A DNA stretch of 64,000 bases from Phlebotomus papatasi (Eukaryota; Arthropoda; Insecta; Diptera; Psychodidae): NCBI RefSeq assembly GCF_024763615.1, contig NC_077222.1, forward strand, positions 48,174,001 through 48,238,000. The letters are read 5' to 3'. The notes under the pieces are model-generated. The model was not told the DNA's origin and made no database searches. It saw nothing but the letters and a program-made list of their open reading frames with translations. The translations under genes and the position numbers were made by a program. Shown here one piece after another: positions 13,201 to 28,200 of the stretch (position 1 is its first letter; every line of letters begins with the position of its first letter).

Positions 13201-16200
13201 ACCATTTAATTTGGATTGAAATTGTTTTATGATCATTTTTGAAGAAAACATTGTGCAAAATCGAATATTAAAAACTTCAAATAAATTTTTGGGAGGACTT
13301 TGGTGATGAAGCCTTTCGATCAACATTTCTTAAAGAAATAAAAAGCCAGAATAATGTCTTAGAATAGCTTTTAGGGAATCTAAATCTATCGTTTTCTCAG
13401 GGTTTCCACATCCGCCCATAATTTTGAAAATCTGTTTATAATTGAATTTTTTAAAGAAATTTTGGAGAAAATTTATTTATTTAAATTTTCTGTACAGAGA
13501 AAAATAAAAAAAAAACATTTTTTTTTATCTTCTTATTCTGGAAAATTATTTTACGTTTTTCTAATAGACATATTTATAATTTTATGGCTCCGGCACGTCC
13601 GGCACCCCTTTCAGATCGGTAAAATTTCATGAAAACAAAATTCGCGTCCCTTTCTTTCTCAAAAGATTTGCATGCATAAGTCTTCTTCTTCTTTTGTTTT
13701 ACGTTTTGGCTGTCGGACTCAATTAGGTCCATATAGCCATTTCGTTCGCTCACTTTAAATTTTAATTTTTTTTTTCATTTATCACTTTATTTTATTTTTT
13801 AACGTTCACTGTTTTTTTTTAATTATTATATTCTCACTTTTTATTTATTTAATGAATTAAAATACGTCTTCTTTGTTAAATGATTTGCAATTTGCACTGA
13901 TTCCAAGCTCCACGTTAATCTATTTTCACCGTCATATTCCCTATTTTGTGATCTTCTTGAGTTCTTCTATTTAATGTTTGAAGGCTTCCTCTGGTCTTGG
14001 TCACCAAGATTTTCCTTCCGGTCTAAGTAACTTTGTGCTCCCAGTTTATTGCTTCCTCTAATATCTAGTTCTTTTCCAATATCATCTGGTTGTTCCCACA
14101 TTGAAAAATTTGCAACACTTCTCGCCGGTGGAGGTTTTTCTGCTTGCTTTTGCATGAATTCATTGGAGACGCCATCGGATTTAACCTCAAATTTTATTTC
14201 TCTTACTGATTTCACTCTGAATCTAATTTCCTTATAAAATTTCTACTCAAATTTAATCATTGTGATTTTAACTTTAATTTGGGCACTCATTTTATATGAT
14301 ATAGCACTAATTTTTATCAAGATCATAATTTTCTTTATGCTCTGAATTCAATATGGACTTATCGTCGCGCTCTTTTTTCGGACTTTTGATGCATAAGTCT
14401 ATTCTACTCTTTCGGTCTTGAAATTGAACTGAACTAAATGTAATTTGGTGTGATGTTCAAAAGAAGAAGAAGAAGAGTGCGAAAGTGTAGGGTAGGCATA
14501 TGCAGTACTTTTAAGAAAGAAAGGGATGTGAATTTTGATTTTATGAAATTTTCCTGATCTAAAATGTGTGCCGGAGCCATTACGATATTTTCTGAAATTC
14601 AAATTAATTTTTTTCAAGTCAACAATTATCTTTGTTTGGACTTCAGTATAATGACCAGCGCACAATAATTTTTGTTTATAAACATGTTTTCAAAATTTCC
14701 CATGAGAATGAGCGAGATGACTAGATCTAGGTCTTACTCACTCTCATTGAAATGTCAAAAACATGTTTACTAAACAAAATTTATTGTGCGTTGGGCATAA
14801 TGTAAATTGAAAATTCAGAAATATGAGGCAAAATTATTTTTTTTTGGGGTAATGGTTATTCTATTTTTTTTATCATTTATTATCATTTATCGTTAACTTT
14901 TCACGGTTTTCTCTGTAAAACAAGAAAAGTAAAATTGTAAAAATACCATCGTCCATATAAAATTTTACTAGGGGGCTATTATTAGGTATACTTTTCAGCA
15001 GACATTAATTACAAAGTCTGAACCTAAACTTACCATAAAACGTTAAAAGCAGGTATTGCTAATTATGAATAATAGGGGTAGCTGGAATGACTATCTATCG
15101 AAGGATAAACTTAATCCGAATAATGTTATTTCAGCATAAGATAATATATTGCAAGTATATAAAAATAGGTTTGTTGGTACTTTATTAGCTTTCAATAGGT
15201 TTTTATGTTTTTATTGAGAGATTATAATATTTAATTAAAAAATCCTTTTTCACAATATTCATATTTCAGCTCTTTCTACCATTTGTTCTAGTTTAAATTC
15301 TAATTTAATTAGAGATGCAATAAACATTGGAATGGAGCACTCTAATTTTCTTGAATTTGTAACTTGTTGTAACAGGTGAAAATAGCTTGCCCCATCCTGT
15401 ATAATTTCTTTTCACTCTGTTCTATTATTTTCATATTTTAAATCCATCTGCAGCATTTAAATCAGCTCCTTTATCTAATTATTCGATTAAAGATCTTGAA
15501 GTTGCGCTTCAATTGCTCAAGAGATGTTGTACATAAAGTTTTTTTTAAAAAAAATCATATTTCTACAAATGACTCAATTACGTAGTGGAACAATTTGATT
15601 TTAAATGAAGATTACGAAGATAAGGAGCAATTACTCCTTAGCATGATTGTCGGTTTCAATCCCTAGCATTATGGCTCATTGAATTACCTTGGTTTTCGAT
15701 CAGAATTTCAAATTCTGCGGATAATCGATGGCATAGAGAGCATGAGAAGTACCTTCAATGTGATGCTCAAATGTATAGAAATTTCTAATTTGCATTCAAA
15801 TGGTGCAAACACATTTTTTTGCATGGCTCCAAAGCACAACACATTTTGTGGGAGACGAACGTGCGGGGGTGGGATGTAGTATGCAATTTTGCCCTCTGGG
15901 GTGCAAGTGTGAGTAAGGAAATTTAGTGCTTACTAAATGGGTGAGAAATTTATCACTTTATTGCATTTCAATTTTGATTTCACATGCGAATATAAGTGAG
16001 CTTCCTGTATTACCAGCAAACTCTCCAATGCATCGGATCCCTGTTGCATTGCAGATGGGATAGGAGCCGGTGGGATACATAAAATCAACAGTACAATTGC
16101 AATATTGCACCATATATCGCTGTCGGCACTCTGCAATGCAATTTTCCAGGTGATATTTCAGCCCAGGAAGACTCATCACGCCCTTGTCTCTGATTTCACG

Positions 16201-19200
16201 CTGAGGAATTTTTTTTTAGCCGTCACATATTATGGATTGATGTGTGTTGAAGGTGTTGGGATGATGGTAAGCAACATAAGAGATGGAGGAAGTCAACAGG
16301 AGTTTTTTTTTGAAATGTAACACACATTTTGATATAAATAAAAAGCCATTTATAGTGAAAAATGTGAGTGTGGATGTGACACAATTTGGTTTGCGGGGAA
16401 AAGCTGGTGTGTGGAAATTTTTCACCCGATCTCTTTCCCCATCATCGTTTTCCTCTTCCGTCAATTTATCGTGCTTTTCTCCGCAGCTACCATACGAATC
16501 ACCATCATCGCGATTCGAGAGAGTTATAAAATAACGTCCGGATATTGAGCGGAAGTTTGATCACGAAATAGATTGTGATTAGTGAAATGTTTAGCGTGGC
16601 GGCAAAACCATAAAATTCCTTCAGCAATTCTATACTCTATTTTCGTGTCACAAGAACCTCAAATTATCCCTATGTGCGGATGGATTCTCTACTACTCCTT
16701 TCACCCACAAAACTCTACGCACAATTGACTTCTGAGAAATTCATGGTGTAGACAATTTCCTCAGCGGATGCATTTCGAAAGAGGAGTAAAAAGCCATTTA
16801 CATCAAGGAGTATTTATCCGGAAAATTTACATACTTAGCAAATTGTGAAACCATAAAATTAACAAAATTTACGTTTTATTGGAGTGTTTGGGGTTGAAAT
16901 GGTACTGTAGAATAATAAATTCTACTAAGATTGAAGAGGCAAAAGAACTACACCCTGCGAAATTCAAATATGCTCATTTGATGAATTAAGTCATCTGAAT
17001 TTCGCATATTTGAATTTCGCAAAGTGTAGCGGAAACTGTGGTAGTAGGGGAATGTGCGCTACCTTCGGACGACTCAAGTTTCGAATAATTCATTTTTTCA
17101 ACATGTAGGGTAAAGTGCTACAAGTTGGACAATAGTACAAGTTGGACAGGGCTTTTTTCTTCTTGATAAATTTAGTACCGTCGTTGCGGGTGACTTTGCA
17201 CTCGGGGGGTGACTTTGCACTCTGCTGTTCGTGAGAGTTTGAACAATTCTAGCACTTATTGATAGTCTTCGCCGATCCGGTCTACCATGTCAAAGTATAT
17301 AAAGATATGTTAAGTACCAAGTAAGGTACAATGATCCTCAAAAGGATTCTTGTAGTTTCAGTAATAGTCAATGAAATCCTAGTATAGGTATTTTGTCAAA
17401 AAACGACTCCGCGAAAAAGTTATCTGAAGATGCAATTCCAAAATCGATTTCAGAGAAGTAAATTGCCCAAATCTATTCTAAATTTATCTGGCTAGAATAA
17501 TCCACTTCGATTTTGTTCATTATTTTTAGTAAATTCCTTTTTTTCACTATAGTCTTCCTAAGAACGCATGATTTATATTATAAAATTGCGTATAATGGAC
17601 TTTCTTAAGCTTTATTATAGAAGTATTTGGCCAAAACTTATCCAATTTTTTTATAACTTAAGATAAAATGACCGAGATCTACAAGATGGTGTGGTCGCCA
17701 TCTTGATTTGACAATTCTGTCCGCCATTTTGAATAACTGTCAAAACAAAATACTTATACGATTGAGCTGAAATTTTAGTATGTTCTGGCTGATGTCAAGA
17801 CCTTTTCAGAACATATATAAAATCCTACCTAGGTCAAGCGATTGTCTGGATACTGGGGCTCTAAGTTCAAAATTTTGACATTTTCATTAATACAGAACTA
17901 CGGAGAGCTTCTTTTATCGAAACCATCACAAAAAAGGCAGTAATATCGTTAGGCGATGAGATCTAAATAACAAACAAAAAGAAAAGTAATGTTTTTCTTT
18001 ATAACAGCATATTATTTGAAGATATAAAAAACTTTTGCAAAGATGAAAAAATAAGAAAATAAATAAATGCACTTTTCATTTATTTTTTTTAATTATGTAA
18101 GAGTAAATAAATATATAAAATAAAAACCTCAACCATTTCTAATGGTTACTGAGGCATTTCGTTTAGGTTTTAAAATTCACGATTAGAAAATAAAGATCGC
18201 CAAAATATGAATATTTCAAATTTTTAAACTTTGAGCCTCTGTATCAAGATAAATACTTGACGTAGACCGGAACATAGATACGTTCTGAAAAGGTCTTGAT
18301 ATCAGCTACAACATACTAAAATTTCAACCCAATCGAACCTATTTTAGATTTTGACAGTTATTCAAAATGGCGGACAGAAACGTCAAATCAAGATGGCGAT
18401 CATGTCATCTTGTAGATCTCGTGCATCTTATCCTTAGATGTGAAGATCTTCATTGTCGTTTATTATCAGAAATTGTTGATTTTTTAGTATTTATTAAAAA
18501 GTGCCAAGTCACCCGCACCTTATCCCCAGTGCAACCCTTTTTTCTTGATTTTTTTAAAAATAGTAAAATTTTATAAAATTAATGTTAGTGGCACAAAATC
18601 CATTCATTAACAAATGAATACAAATAATTTTACTCAAAAACCCCCCTCCCTTCACTTTAACTATCCACTTTTAGAGGGCATAGTTGAAAAACAGCGAAAA
18701 ACGTGCAAAGTCACCCGCAACGACGGTACTTCATTTTTATTTGTATATTTTTAATGCTTTAGTTTTATAATTTGGTTCCTTGTGCTTAAAAAAATTTAGT
18801 ACTGTATTTATCAAGAAAAAAAACCATGTCCAACTTGTACCGGCGAATTATCCAACTTGTATCACTTTACCCTATCTGATGAATTTGACCCACTCTAATA
18901 TTAGTATTTCAACAGGCAGTTCAGTGTCTCAAACTTTCTGAAAAGAGTCCATGGATCAAATCCATTAAGTGTATCGAAAAACACTAAGTTGTCCGAACTT
19001 TGAAACGTCCAAAGTTAGCGTGCTGACATGAGGTAGAGGTAGTTAGCAGCATTAATTTTTATATCTAAATTAATTAGACTTACGTCACCCATTTCTTTCT
19101 ATAGATCTTTTCTTAAGTCTATATGAATACATATAGATCTTTTCTTAAGTCTAATATACAATGGCGGCCAAAATAATAGAATCAACTCCACAAAGCCCAC

Positions 19201-22200
19201 TATTTTACCTTTAGCATTTTTGTTTATTCCAAGTCGTTGAAATAATTTTAGATAGATAGATAGATAGATAGATATTTATTGTCATCAATGTTTTTGAAGA
19301 TTTCGCAACATCCACCACATTTTTCTATAGAAATGTTCAAATAATTACCTTACGTCAGATAAATATTGTTTTGGCCGCTAGAGGTCTCTATTTTTCACAG
19401 AATTGATCAATTGTGAAATTTGGTTTGAACAACACTATAGGACCACTTTCATTTAAATTAAAGAATGTTTTCTATAAATCGAATAAGTTTAAATAAAGCC
19501 ATATTTAGAAACTATAAATGACAGTTTTCCAATTTTTTTTTGGCCGAAATAAATTTTACCATTGACGTATTCTGTGTAAAATAGACCTCAAGCGGCAAAA
19601 ACAAACTTTATTCTACGATTCTAATAATTTGAAGATTTCTACTTCAGAATTATATCAACAAATTGGGAAAAAATGCAAAAGTTAAAAAATATAAGCTTTG
19701 CAAAATGTATGATTCTATTATTTTGGCCGCCACTGTATATTTAATTTAAAAAATCGCTGTGTTTACAACTACCCCATGTTTAGTACTACCCCAGTTTTTT
19801 CAATATTATCGCAATATTTAATCCTAAAAGACCGATAAGGGGAAGTAAAGCATATGACCTATAGGATTTCCTCAATAAGTCCGATAGGTAAATATTTAGT
19901 TTCATTGTGTTCTATCATTGACTAAAGTTTGAACACTTATTAAATGCAATGCAATAATATTATAAGAAAATTAACATTTAATTAAGTGTGAATAGTGGCC
20001 GAAACTTTAAGTTTTCGTATCCTTTTTGCTAAAATGACTAAAATTAGCAGGCTTTACCAACCTTTAAGTGAAACTAAAGACCTCCATACATTAGGAGCAA
20101 CTTTCGCCAAAAATGCATTTTGACAGAATTTTTACGTTTCTACTTACAGCAGCAATGCAGGCAATTTCCTCCAAAAAGCAATTTTTGAAGATAATAAAAT
20201 TCAATAAAAGATATTGTCAAATAAAAGAAAAACTTAAGATTTTACTGAAGAAGACTTAAAGTTCTTTTTCATCCAACTATAATGTTGAAAATAATGCTTA
20301 TTTACAGTATAATTTTAGTAAGCAAAATAAAGTGTCCCAATCAGTGATACAGTAGTAGAGTGTTCTAAATTAGAACGCTCGGCTCGGGAGGTATAAATTC
20401 GAACGATTTTTTCAAAACTAACGAAATGTATGTGAGATTACTTAGTATTTTGAATCTAATTCCCGTACTTTCTCACAAGTCTTAGTGGTAACATACTTCC
20501 TTTTCATTTTATACGATCATACTGTATGTAGACATTGAGGAAGAAGCACATAAATATTCATTCACCCAAGAATACGAATTTTTTAACATAACCCCACAAT
20601 TGACATTTCGAATTCAATTGTCGTCGTTCGAATTTGAAAAATTTAAATTTGAGAGACTCTACTGTACTTTGAAATTGTCTTCTTTTTCGATCACTGAAAA
20701 CAGATCAAGATTTAAGTGTACACTTCGGGAGAGAAAACTATAAAGATCTAAATTAAGACTCTGTCAAGGGATGCCAATCGGATTTCGTTCACTGAAGTCT
20801 TCTGTTTGCTTAAAAGAACTGGATTATAAAAGCGAAGAGATGAAATTCATTAGAAGTAATTTTTAAAAAAAGAGTTCCATTTGACCAATTTGAAAATATC
20901 ACTCAATGTTGCATTTAGTGATTCAGTTCCAATGTACTTTAGAAGCGTCAACAGTAAATATTTTCACAAAGTATCAAATATTATGATCAATCAGCAAGAG
21001 ATCGATTTTTATCCTTTATATATGATCCTACTAAACACTGAGAACAAAAGGATGGTGCGATTAACTTTTTTTCGTCATAACTTTAACACTTTTGGGTGTA
21101 AAAATATATCAACATTTTTTAATGTTAATTTTACACCTTTTTAAGGGTAAAATCAACATGAAAGAAGGGTAACTTTAACCCATAATACACCTAAAAATCA
21201 TAATATTTACACCGATTTCGGATCAATACTGCAGGGTAAAATTAACATTTCTGAAATGTTATTTTAACTTTTTCGGATTTCTCTCAGTGTATGTCTATTG
21301 ATTAAAGTCTGTTTTCTAAACCAGTTAGTACGATTGAGCAACATTTTTCTAATAACGACCATCCCCTTTTAACAAGTGGATCTTCCGAAATAACACAAAT
21401 TGTTACTTCACATCTAATAAAAAGTCAAATCTACACATAAAAATTTATATCATAATCATAATAAATCAAATAACAAAATAAAAATTATAAAATCGCAATA
21501 TTAATTTGGTTATTGTAAAAATATTCACCCCTTGATTTTAGTGTTCTTAATATACTTAATGCATTCAAGGAAATTTCTCATAATATTTCAGTGGAGGATG
21601 AGAAGTTTCCAAAACATCATTTGGATTGCAATGCCGGAAAATGGAAAATTGAGAAGATAATGCCTCAGAGAATATGCTACTTTCGTCTCAATTTCCTTCG
21701 CTCGCAGCCATAATTTCCCTAACAATTTAAGTAAATTCTGGGAAAATTATTCCAGTTCTGTAATTTAATCAAAGAAAAAGAAAAATGCCAAAAGTTTTCA
21801 ATCTGACATCCAAAACAATAACATACTTTTTCCATTTCGCTACGACACGTGGTATTTCAATAAAAAATTCATATTAAACGTATTATATAGTCGTGTCAAC
21901 AAATTTTTTGTACATTTTTATTGATTATTTAATTATATCCTATGACTTTCAGTTCATCTGGCTTTCACTAAATATTTGTTATATAATGTTTTTGCATGCA
22001 AATGGGGAAATATTTTCAGGGAATTATTTTTTTTACCATATATATATATATCCAAAGTTCTGTATACTTACTAAAGATATTTCTGCGAAAGTGTTTTTCC
22101 AGGATTGATTTTCAATTAAAGATTTAAGCCTGAAACTTTTCTTATTTATGACATCTGCCGAACGTTAATTTATTTTTGTGTTTGAAGAAATTGTAGAGAA

Positions 22201-25200
22201 GTCCTTGAAAAAGCTTTTCCGATTGAACATTTCCATCAGAAGTCGTAGAAAATGACTAAACTAAAATTAGGCTGAAAATTTATTGGATTGAATTTATAGA
22301 GATTCATTTGATATTGATTTAAAAGATTTATCAAAAAAAAAACTCTGGGAAAATTGTTTTGAAGAGCTTGCAATGAATTTTCTGGAGAATCAAAAGAGAA
22401 ATTTAACTTGAAGACTTATTTAACCCCAAGTTTTATTACCCAAACCTATTCGATTGCCTTTGACTTAATGAGGGCTGAACTGTGCAAATCTATTGCATCC
22501 GTATTTCTTGCAGGAGTTCATGAATTTTTCAGGGTGCTGAATATGTACATTTTTCGAGGATAAGCATCAGGAATTCCCTCATGAATCTCTATTGCGGTAA
22601 GTGCTCCATGAACCTTTTGTGCCAAGTTGGAGTATTCTTTTTTGGCACTGAAAATGCTTTATCCCACTTTCTCCTTGATACTCATCCCAAAATTGGTGGC
22701 TCATTGACAAATCATTCTCCCAAAATCACGCAATTTTCCAGTGTCCGGTGAGATATATCCCATGTAAATAAATTAAATATATATGTCAACGAGAAGTACA
22801 TAAAAAAAGAGAAAATGGGAATAGTGTGTTTTTAAGCTATTGACCCGACAATTTGCTGAAAGAGGGGAAAAAACAAATTGAATCCTCTCTATTTGGGAGT
22901 CGTTCTGGCCCCATATAGGGGAGTGTGAAACAGTTTCATGCATTTTATCCAAAATGATAGAAGTTCAAGTTTTAATTTTAAATTTTAAGATCTACAATTT
23001 AGTTATGTTGTATAAACACTTACGAAGGTTCTCAAACAAAATTAAAATATTGCAAGAAATAATGCAAAAACGTCTATGAAAGTGGAAATAATAGGATTGG
23101 AATTCAAATTTCAATTAGTGTTGACCGTTGACCGACATTTTAGAGAAGTAATCAACAACGTGCATAGCAAAATAGGGGAAACTAGCTAAAATATAATATT
23201 AAAATGGGTCAAATTCTTAAAAGCAGGTGTAGGGGAAAGTATTCCCCTTCGAACGTTCATGCCTTCGAATATTGTAAATTTTCATTAAGTTTTCCTAAGA
23301 TCCTTAACTCTTTAAGGACGATTGGAACACCGGTGTCCCATAAAGAAAATAATTTTTCCTGACCACCTAAACTTTTTTTTTCTTATGTTTGTACATAATT
23401 GTAAAGTAGAAGGTTGAAGGAATTTAGGATATTTTTTTTAAGTCTCCAGCTATTTGCTGTATAGTAAATTTTTAAGCTAAACATAACGAATTTTTAAATT
23501 CTCGTAATGACAATTAATTTTAATTATTTTTTATACTTCCAGTTTTTTTTAAGTCAAATCGTTTTGGAAAAAGAAACTACAATACTCAAACACAATATTT
23601 TTCATTAGAATGACTATTACCTGTTATTGGTTTCGTCAGAAAAATTACTTAAAATTTTTAGTTATTTTTGTCCCTATCGTTCATAGAGTCAAAAATACAC
23701 CAAATTAGACTCTGTTGGCTTTTCGAAGGTTAGATGTAAGACGTTTGACAAGTTTTGTTTATTGGTTTCATTTTTATTGGTGATTTTCGGTCAGCGAAAA
23801 TTGTCTCATCGTTAAAGGGTTAAACATTTCTATTGAATATTAGTTAGCTTATTATCAATTATTGATAATTATGTGACAATCATGTGGAAATCTCTTAGGA
23901 AAAGTAAAAGAAATTCACATTATTCGAAGGCATGGACGTTCGAAGGGAGAGTATTTTCCCCTAATAGACGCGCTTTCATCTTTTGTGTATGTCGAACATC
24001 CTTTTGATATAGATTTGGGTCCCGATCAAAATCCCGGAAGCCAAAATCCCGAATTCTTAAAAATGTCATAGCTACTCCCACGATTGCACCCGCGTTTTCT
24101 GTGTCTTGGGAAATTATTCTAAATATTTTCCTCCATATAATTTCATCCCTTTCAGGATTTTGAACATTCGGAATTTTGGCTTTCGGGATCTTGGCTTTCA
24201 GAATTTTGGCTGCCTCCGATCGATTTGTATAACGTAAAGCATTTTAGTGAAATCGTAAAATGGTGAAACTCTTTTCATTCTTTTACAATTATTAGATCGT
24301 ATAGGGTGAGTGTGCCAAATTTCGGCATAGTTGCATGCAAGCGCCCAAGCCTCACATTTGAAATGTAATATTTTTAATACAAATTGATTTATTTTTATTC
24401 CTTTTTCTTAAGGAGTGTTGCTTGGAAACTTGTTAACTGTTTATCGTCTTTATTTTCTCTAAAATCATTCTTAGTAGATTTTAAAATAAATAAAAATATA
24501 AACATGGCTTTGGTCCCATATTTCGGCCACCTTTATTCTCATAGTTCCTTGCTCTTCGGGATTTCCTCCAATGTCTGTTTCACGTCATCTCGTTTGTCGA
24601 AATTACATATTCTGTTTTTCTTTTGTATTGTATAATCTTTCGAGTATATAAAAATTAAAACTTCATGGAAATTCGAGGAATAAAAAAGGTGTCCGGAATT
24701 GCAAGCTGGCCGGAATTTGGCACACTTACCCTAATAGTATTATTAGTAAGATTTTAGTGGGTTTTGTTAATGCATAATAGGTCGAAATGGATGCCTAGGT
24801 GCAGCAATATCCTGACGTACCGCCCCTACAATCTAGCAAGAGTGTTTCAGTTCAATCATTGCAATGGGATAGGGAGGAGGCAATGTAAATATTTAAACTG
24901 TTAAACTGTCCTACAATCCCCTACAGGAAAAAAATGTTCAGCTGCGAAAATTGCTGACAAACTCGAAGAGAGAAGGACTACACAACATTTTTGCAGAGGC
25001 ATCTTCCATCTATCGGAGAGTGCATTTTGGCCAACATCCAAAATCCCGTGCTGGGAAGTCGATAAAAGTTGACACAACATTTTACATTACCAGGAACGCA
25101 GAGAGGGATATGTCTCTATTCCCTGCCTAACGATGGGTGGCCAACAAAAAGTATGAGAGAGGGACAAGCGTGTGGGTGGCCAAGCAAAAAGTCCATCACC

Positions 25201-28200
25201 GACCATCCTCAACATTTTCCCAGCACCCTCGTGAATAAGCTTAATTCTCAAAATATCTCCTCATTTGCATAAATCAGCAATTTGCATTGATAAATTCCAT
25301 ATAGCACTAAAATATATCCCCACGTGCTCAATTTTATGGCCATCCCCCATGGGAGGGAGGGAATATTCACCGCATCCCCTGAACGATGAGAATGAGTTTA
25401 AAAGCATTGTTCCTCCACTCTAGTCATTATTATTGAATTTCGCACGTTTTCTCTTCCCGTTAGATAGTCGCAGGGTTTTCCACAGTATTAACCGAGCCAA
25501 TGAAATTAAATTGAAAGAACAACGAATGATTTCACTCGGTTTAGCACTTTTTTTTCTTCTATCGTATTCAGGGGTATTTTAATTTTTTTCTGCTCTAAAA
25601 GTAGAAAAAATAATACATGAAAAAAAACTCTCTTGTTTTATATTATCTAGCTAGAACAATAACAATGCAATTTCATAAATCGTGCTTTATGTTTTCCTTT
25701 TGAATTTAAATAGAGCTTAATTCTTTAGCTTTTGCTTTGGTCACGGAAGCTTTTTTTGTAGCTACGTTTTTTTTCTCATATTTAGGAATACAGTGAAAAT
25801 ATTTGCAAAACTTATGGTGAACTTTTGTGTGTAAGTTTCAGATCAATATGGATTTTAGGAAATTTAAGACTAAACTGTTTTGATTTTTTCAACGCAATTG
25901 TAATAAAATTATACAAATTGCCAAGATAATTATATAGTTTTATTATACTCGTTGATTGACATTGTTTGAGTAAGGCAGAATGCCAAGTTAAACTTTCTTT
26001 AAAAATAGAAATTGTATTTGGCCAGCAAAAGTAATATAAATAATGTTTAAATACTTATTCTTTAAAATACATTCAACGAATGCAATAAAAACGCTGCATA
26101 TTTTTTACTAAATAGGGGGAAGTGAGGCACTTTTGAAATTGTTTTTTTTTTACTCCTATTCTAATTGGAACTAGACCTTATCATGATGCAACTTAGTTTC
26201 ACAAACCTATTGTGAAGCTAAATTGCAATATGGTAAGGCTCGGTTCCTCTTAAAAATAGGAGAAAAAGTCTAATTTTAAAGATTCTCCAATTCAAAGGTG
26301 CCTCACTTTCTCCAACAACACAAAATTTTTAAATTTACAAATCTTTTGTTATTTAAAATAATTAGTTAACCAACCTCAAGTTCAAGCCATATGATTCATA
26401 ACACTGTGCAACGATGATTTTGTCGCCGGGTTCTCATGCTACTTTTTCTATTGCTAGGGTCAAATGATTTACGAAAATACTTATCATTTTGATTTCATTT
26501 GGATTTTGCGACTGGTATTTACGAAAAACGGTTTTTTCCGTTTTTTGATACTTGGGTGCCTATATCTCCGAATCTACTGAACCGATTTATTTCTCACTAA
26601 GGAATAATTTGTTCTCCTTTAGATGCCCGATAAATCCTCTGAACAGATGAAGTTCGTACAACCGACACCAGGGGCGCTGTAGTCCCATAAATGTCAGAAA
26701 ACATGTAAAAATCGAAATTTGTAGCAACTTTGATCAAGAATATCTCGAAAACTAAAACTGTTCTTAACAATCTTATTTATGGGTTTGATAGAGAATTTTA
26801 TTAGCTACATTTTTGTTCATATACAACTTTTTGCTCAGATTATTTTTTAGCCTCGAAATAGAGGTTCAAACGAAAAATGAGCACCCAGCCAACTAGAGAA
26901 AACCCTCATTATTTCACACATTTTGACTTTTTCTTTTCAAGTTGAGGTAAATCCAGGATATTTTCATACTTTTTCTAAATTGCATAAGTTTAATAAATAT
27001 ATACATATTTTTTCTTTTACATCGGAAAATTTCTTAGCCCAAGATACACAGTCTCAAAGATGGCGTGACGCGCTTCATATTTCACTTGTGATTTTTGACA
27101 AAAATTTTAAAGTGCTCTATTTCGGGAAGAGGCCAAGATATTTTTTGCTATTTTTTTTTAAATCTGACATGTAATTTTATTCTCTTTAAAGGCGTCTCCA
27201 AACTTTCCCCTATCATTGTAGGAAGCAACGTCAAAATAAAAAAAAGGCAATTTGTTTATGAAAATTGATTCTAGTGTATAGACACCATAAATCGACATAC
27301 ATTTGATTTTTTTTAAATTAAAAAGTATATTATTAACATTAAAAACTACATTGAAAAAGCTTAGATAAATTTTGAGAAAAACCGAAAAAATATAATTTTA
27401 GAGAGGATGGAGGGGAAAAGGGGAAAAAACATTTTTAGATAATGTTTATTTTTGGGGATCATCGAAGATCGAAAGTTGATATCTCTTACTATTTAAACTA
27501 CAGAGTGATAATAAGTTGGAAAAAAGGAATATACATATAACTGGGGCAATCCACAGAGAGAGAGACAAGCAGATGGAAAATTCATAGTCTTAAATATTTG
27601 TGAAAATACATGAAAAAAATGTACACTTATTTTTTTTTCTTGGCTAAAAAAAAATCCTAACTCGAGATACACAGCCAAAATAATAAAAATTTTGGATTTG
27701 GTATTTAAAAAAAAGAGTCCAAAAAATTTTTTTTTGTCAAAAACAAAACTTTAACATATATTTGGCACATATACTCTATTTTGAAAATGTTTTAGACTTT
27801 TATTGCGAAATATATAAATAAAAAGTCCAGTACGACTCTGATAGTATTAATTCCTAAAAATTTCAAACACAGTGAAAAATATGTAAAAATATGTAAAATT
27901 TCAAATTTAATGTCAAACTTTTAAACTACTTTTGTCGAGTAACAATCTGAGTCAATTTTGAATGAGTGAAATAGTAACTTCAACAAGAAAAATAACTTAG
28001 AATATTGCAGACATGACATGTGTTGACTCTATTGGAGTCGTACTGTATTTTTTTCGAAAAGTAAAGTGATCAAAGTCTAAAACATTTTTAAAAAAAATAG
28101 CGTATATGTACTAAAAATGTGAAAAACTTTTGTTTTTACCAAAAAAAAAATTTGAACTTTTTTTTCTTTTAAATACCAAATCCGAAAGTTTCAATATTTT

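Larger units (their letters stand above)
13585..14579. mobile_element. Harbinger-type TIR element TGGCTCCGGCAC, carrying a retroposon
   Basis: The inverted ends TGGCTCCGGCACGTCC and GTGTGCCGGAGCCA are flanked by TTA on both sides, a TWA-type three-base duplication as in PIF/Harbinger elements. It resembles the palindromic MITE at 3081-3345 but is interrupted in the middle by the sequence at 13684-14389. Confidence 0.65.
17047..19027. mobile_element. Outer element of a three-deep nest (family GGGGAAGCACTCTACC)
   Basis: The left end GGGGAATGTGCGCTACCTTC matches the element at 8-871. The corresponding right side (about 18873-19027) ends in diverged TCCAAAGTTAGCGTGCTGAC. The interior is interrupted at 17108-18872 by a second element that holds a third. 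Confidence 0.6.
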
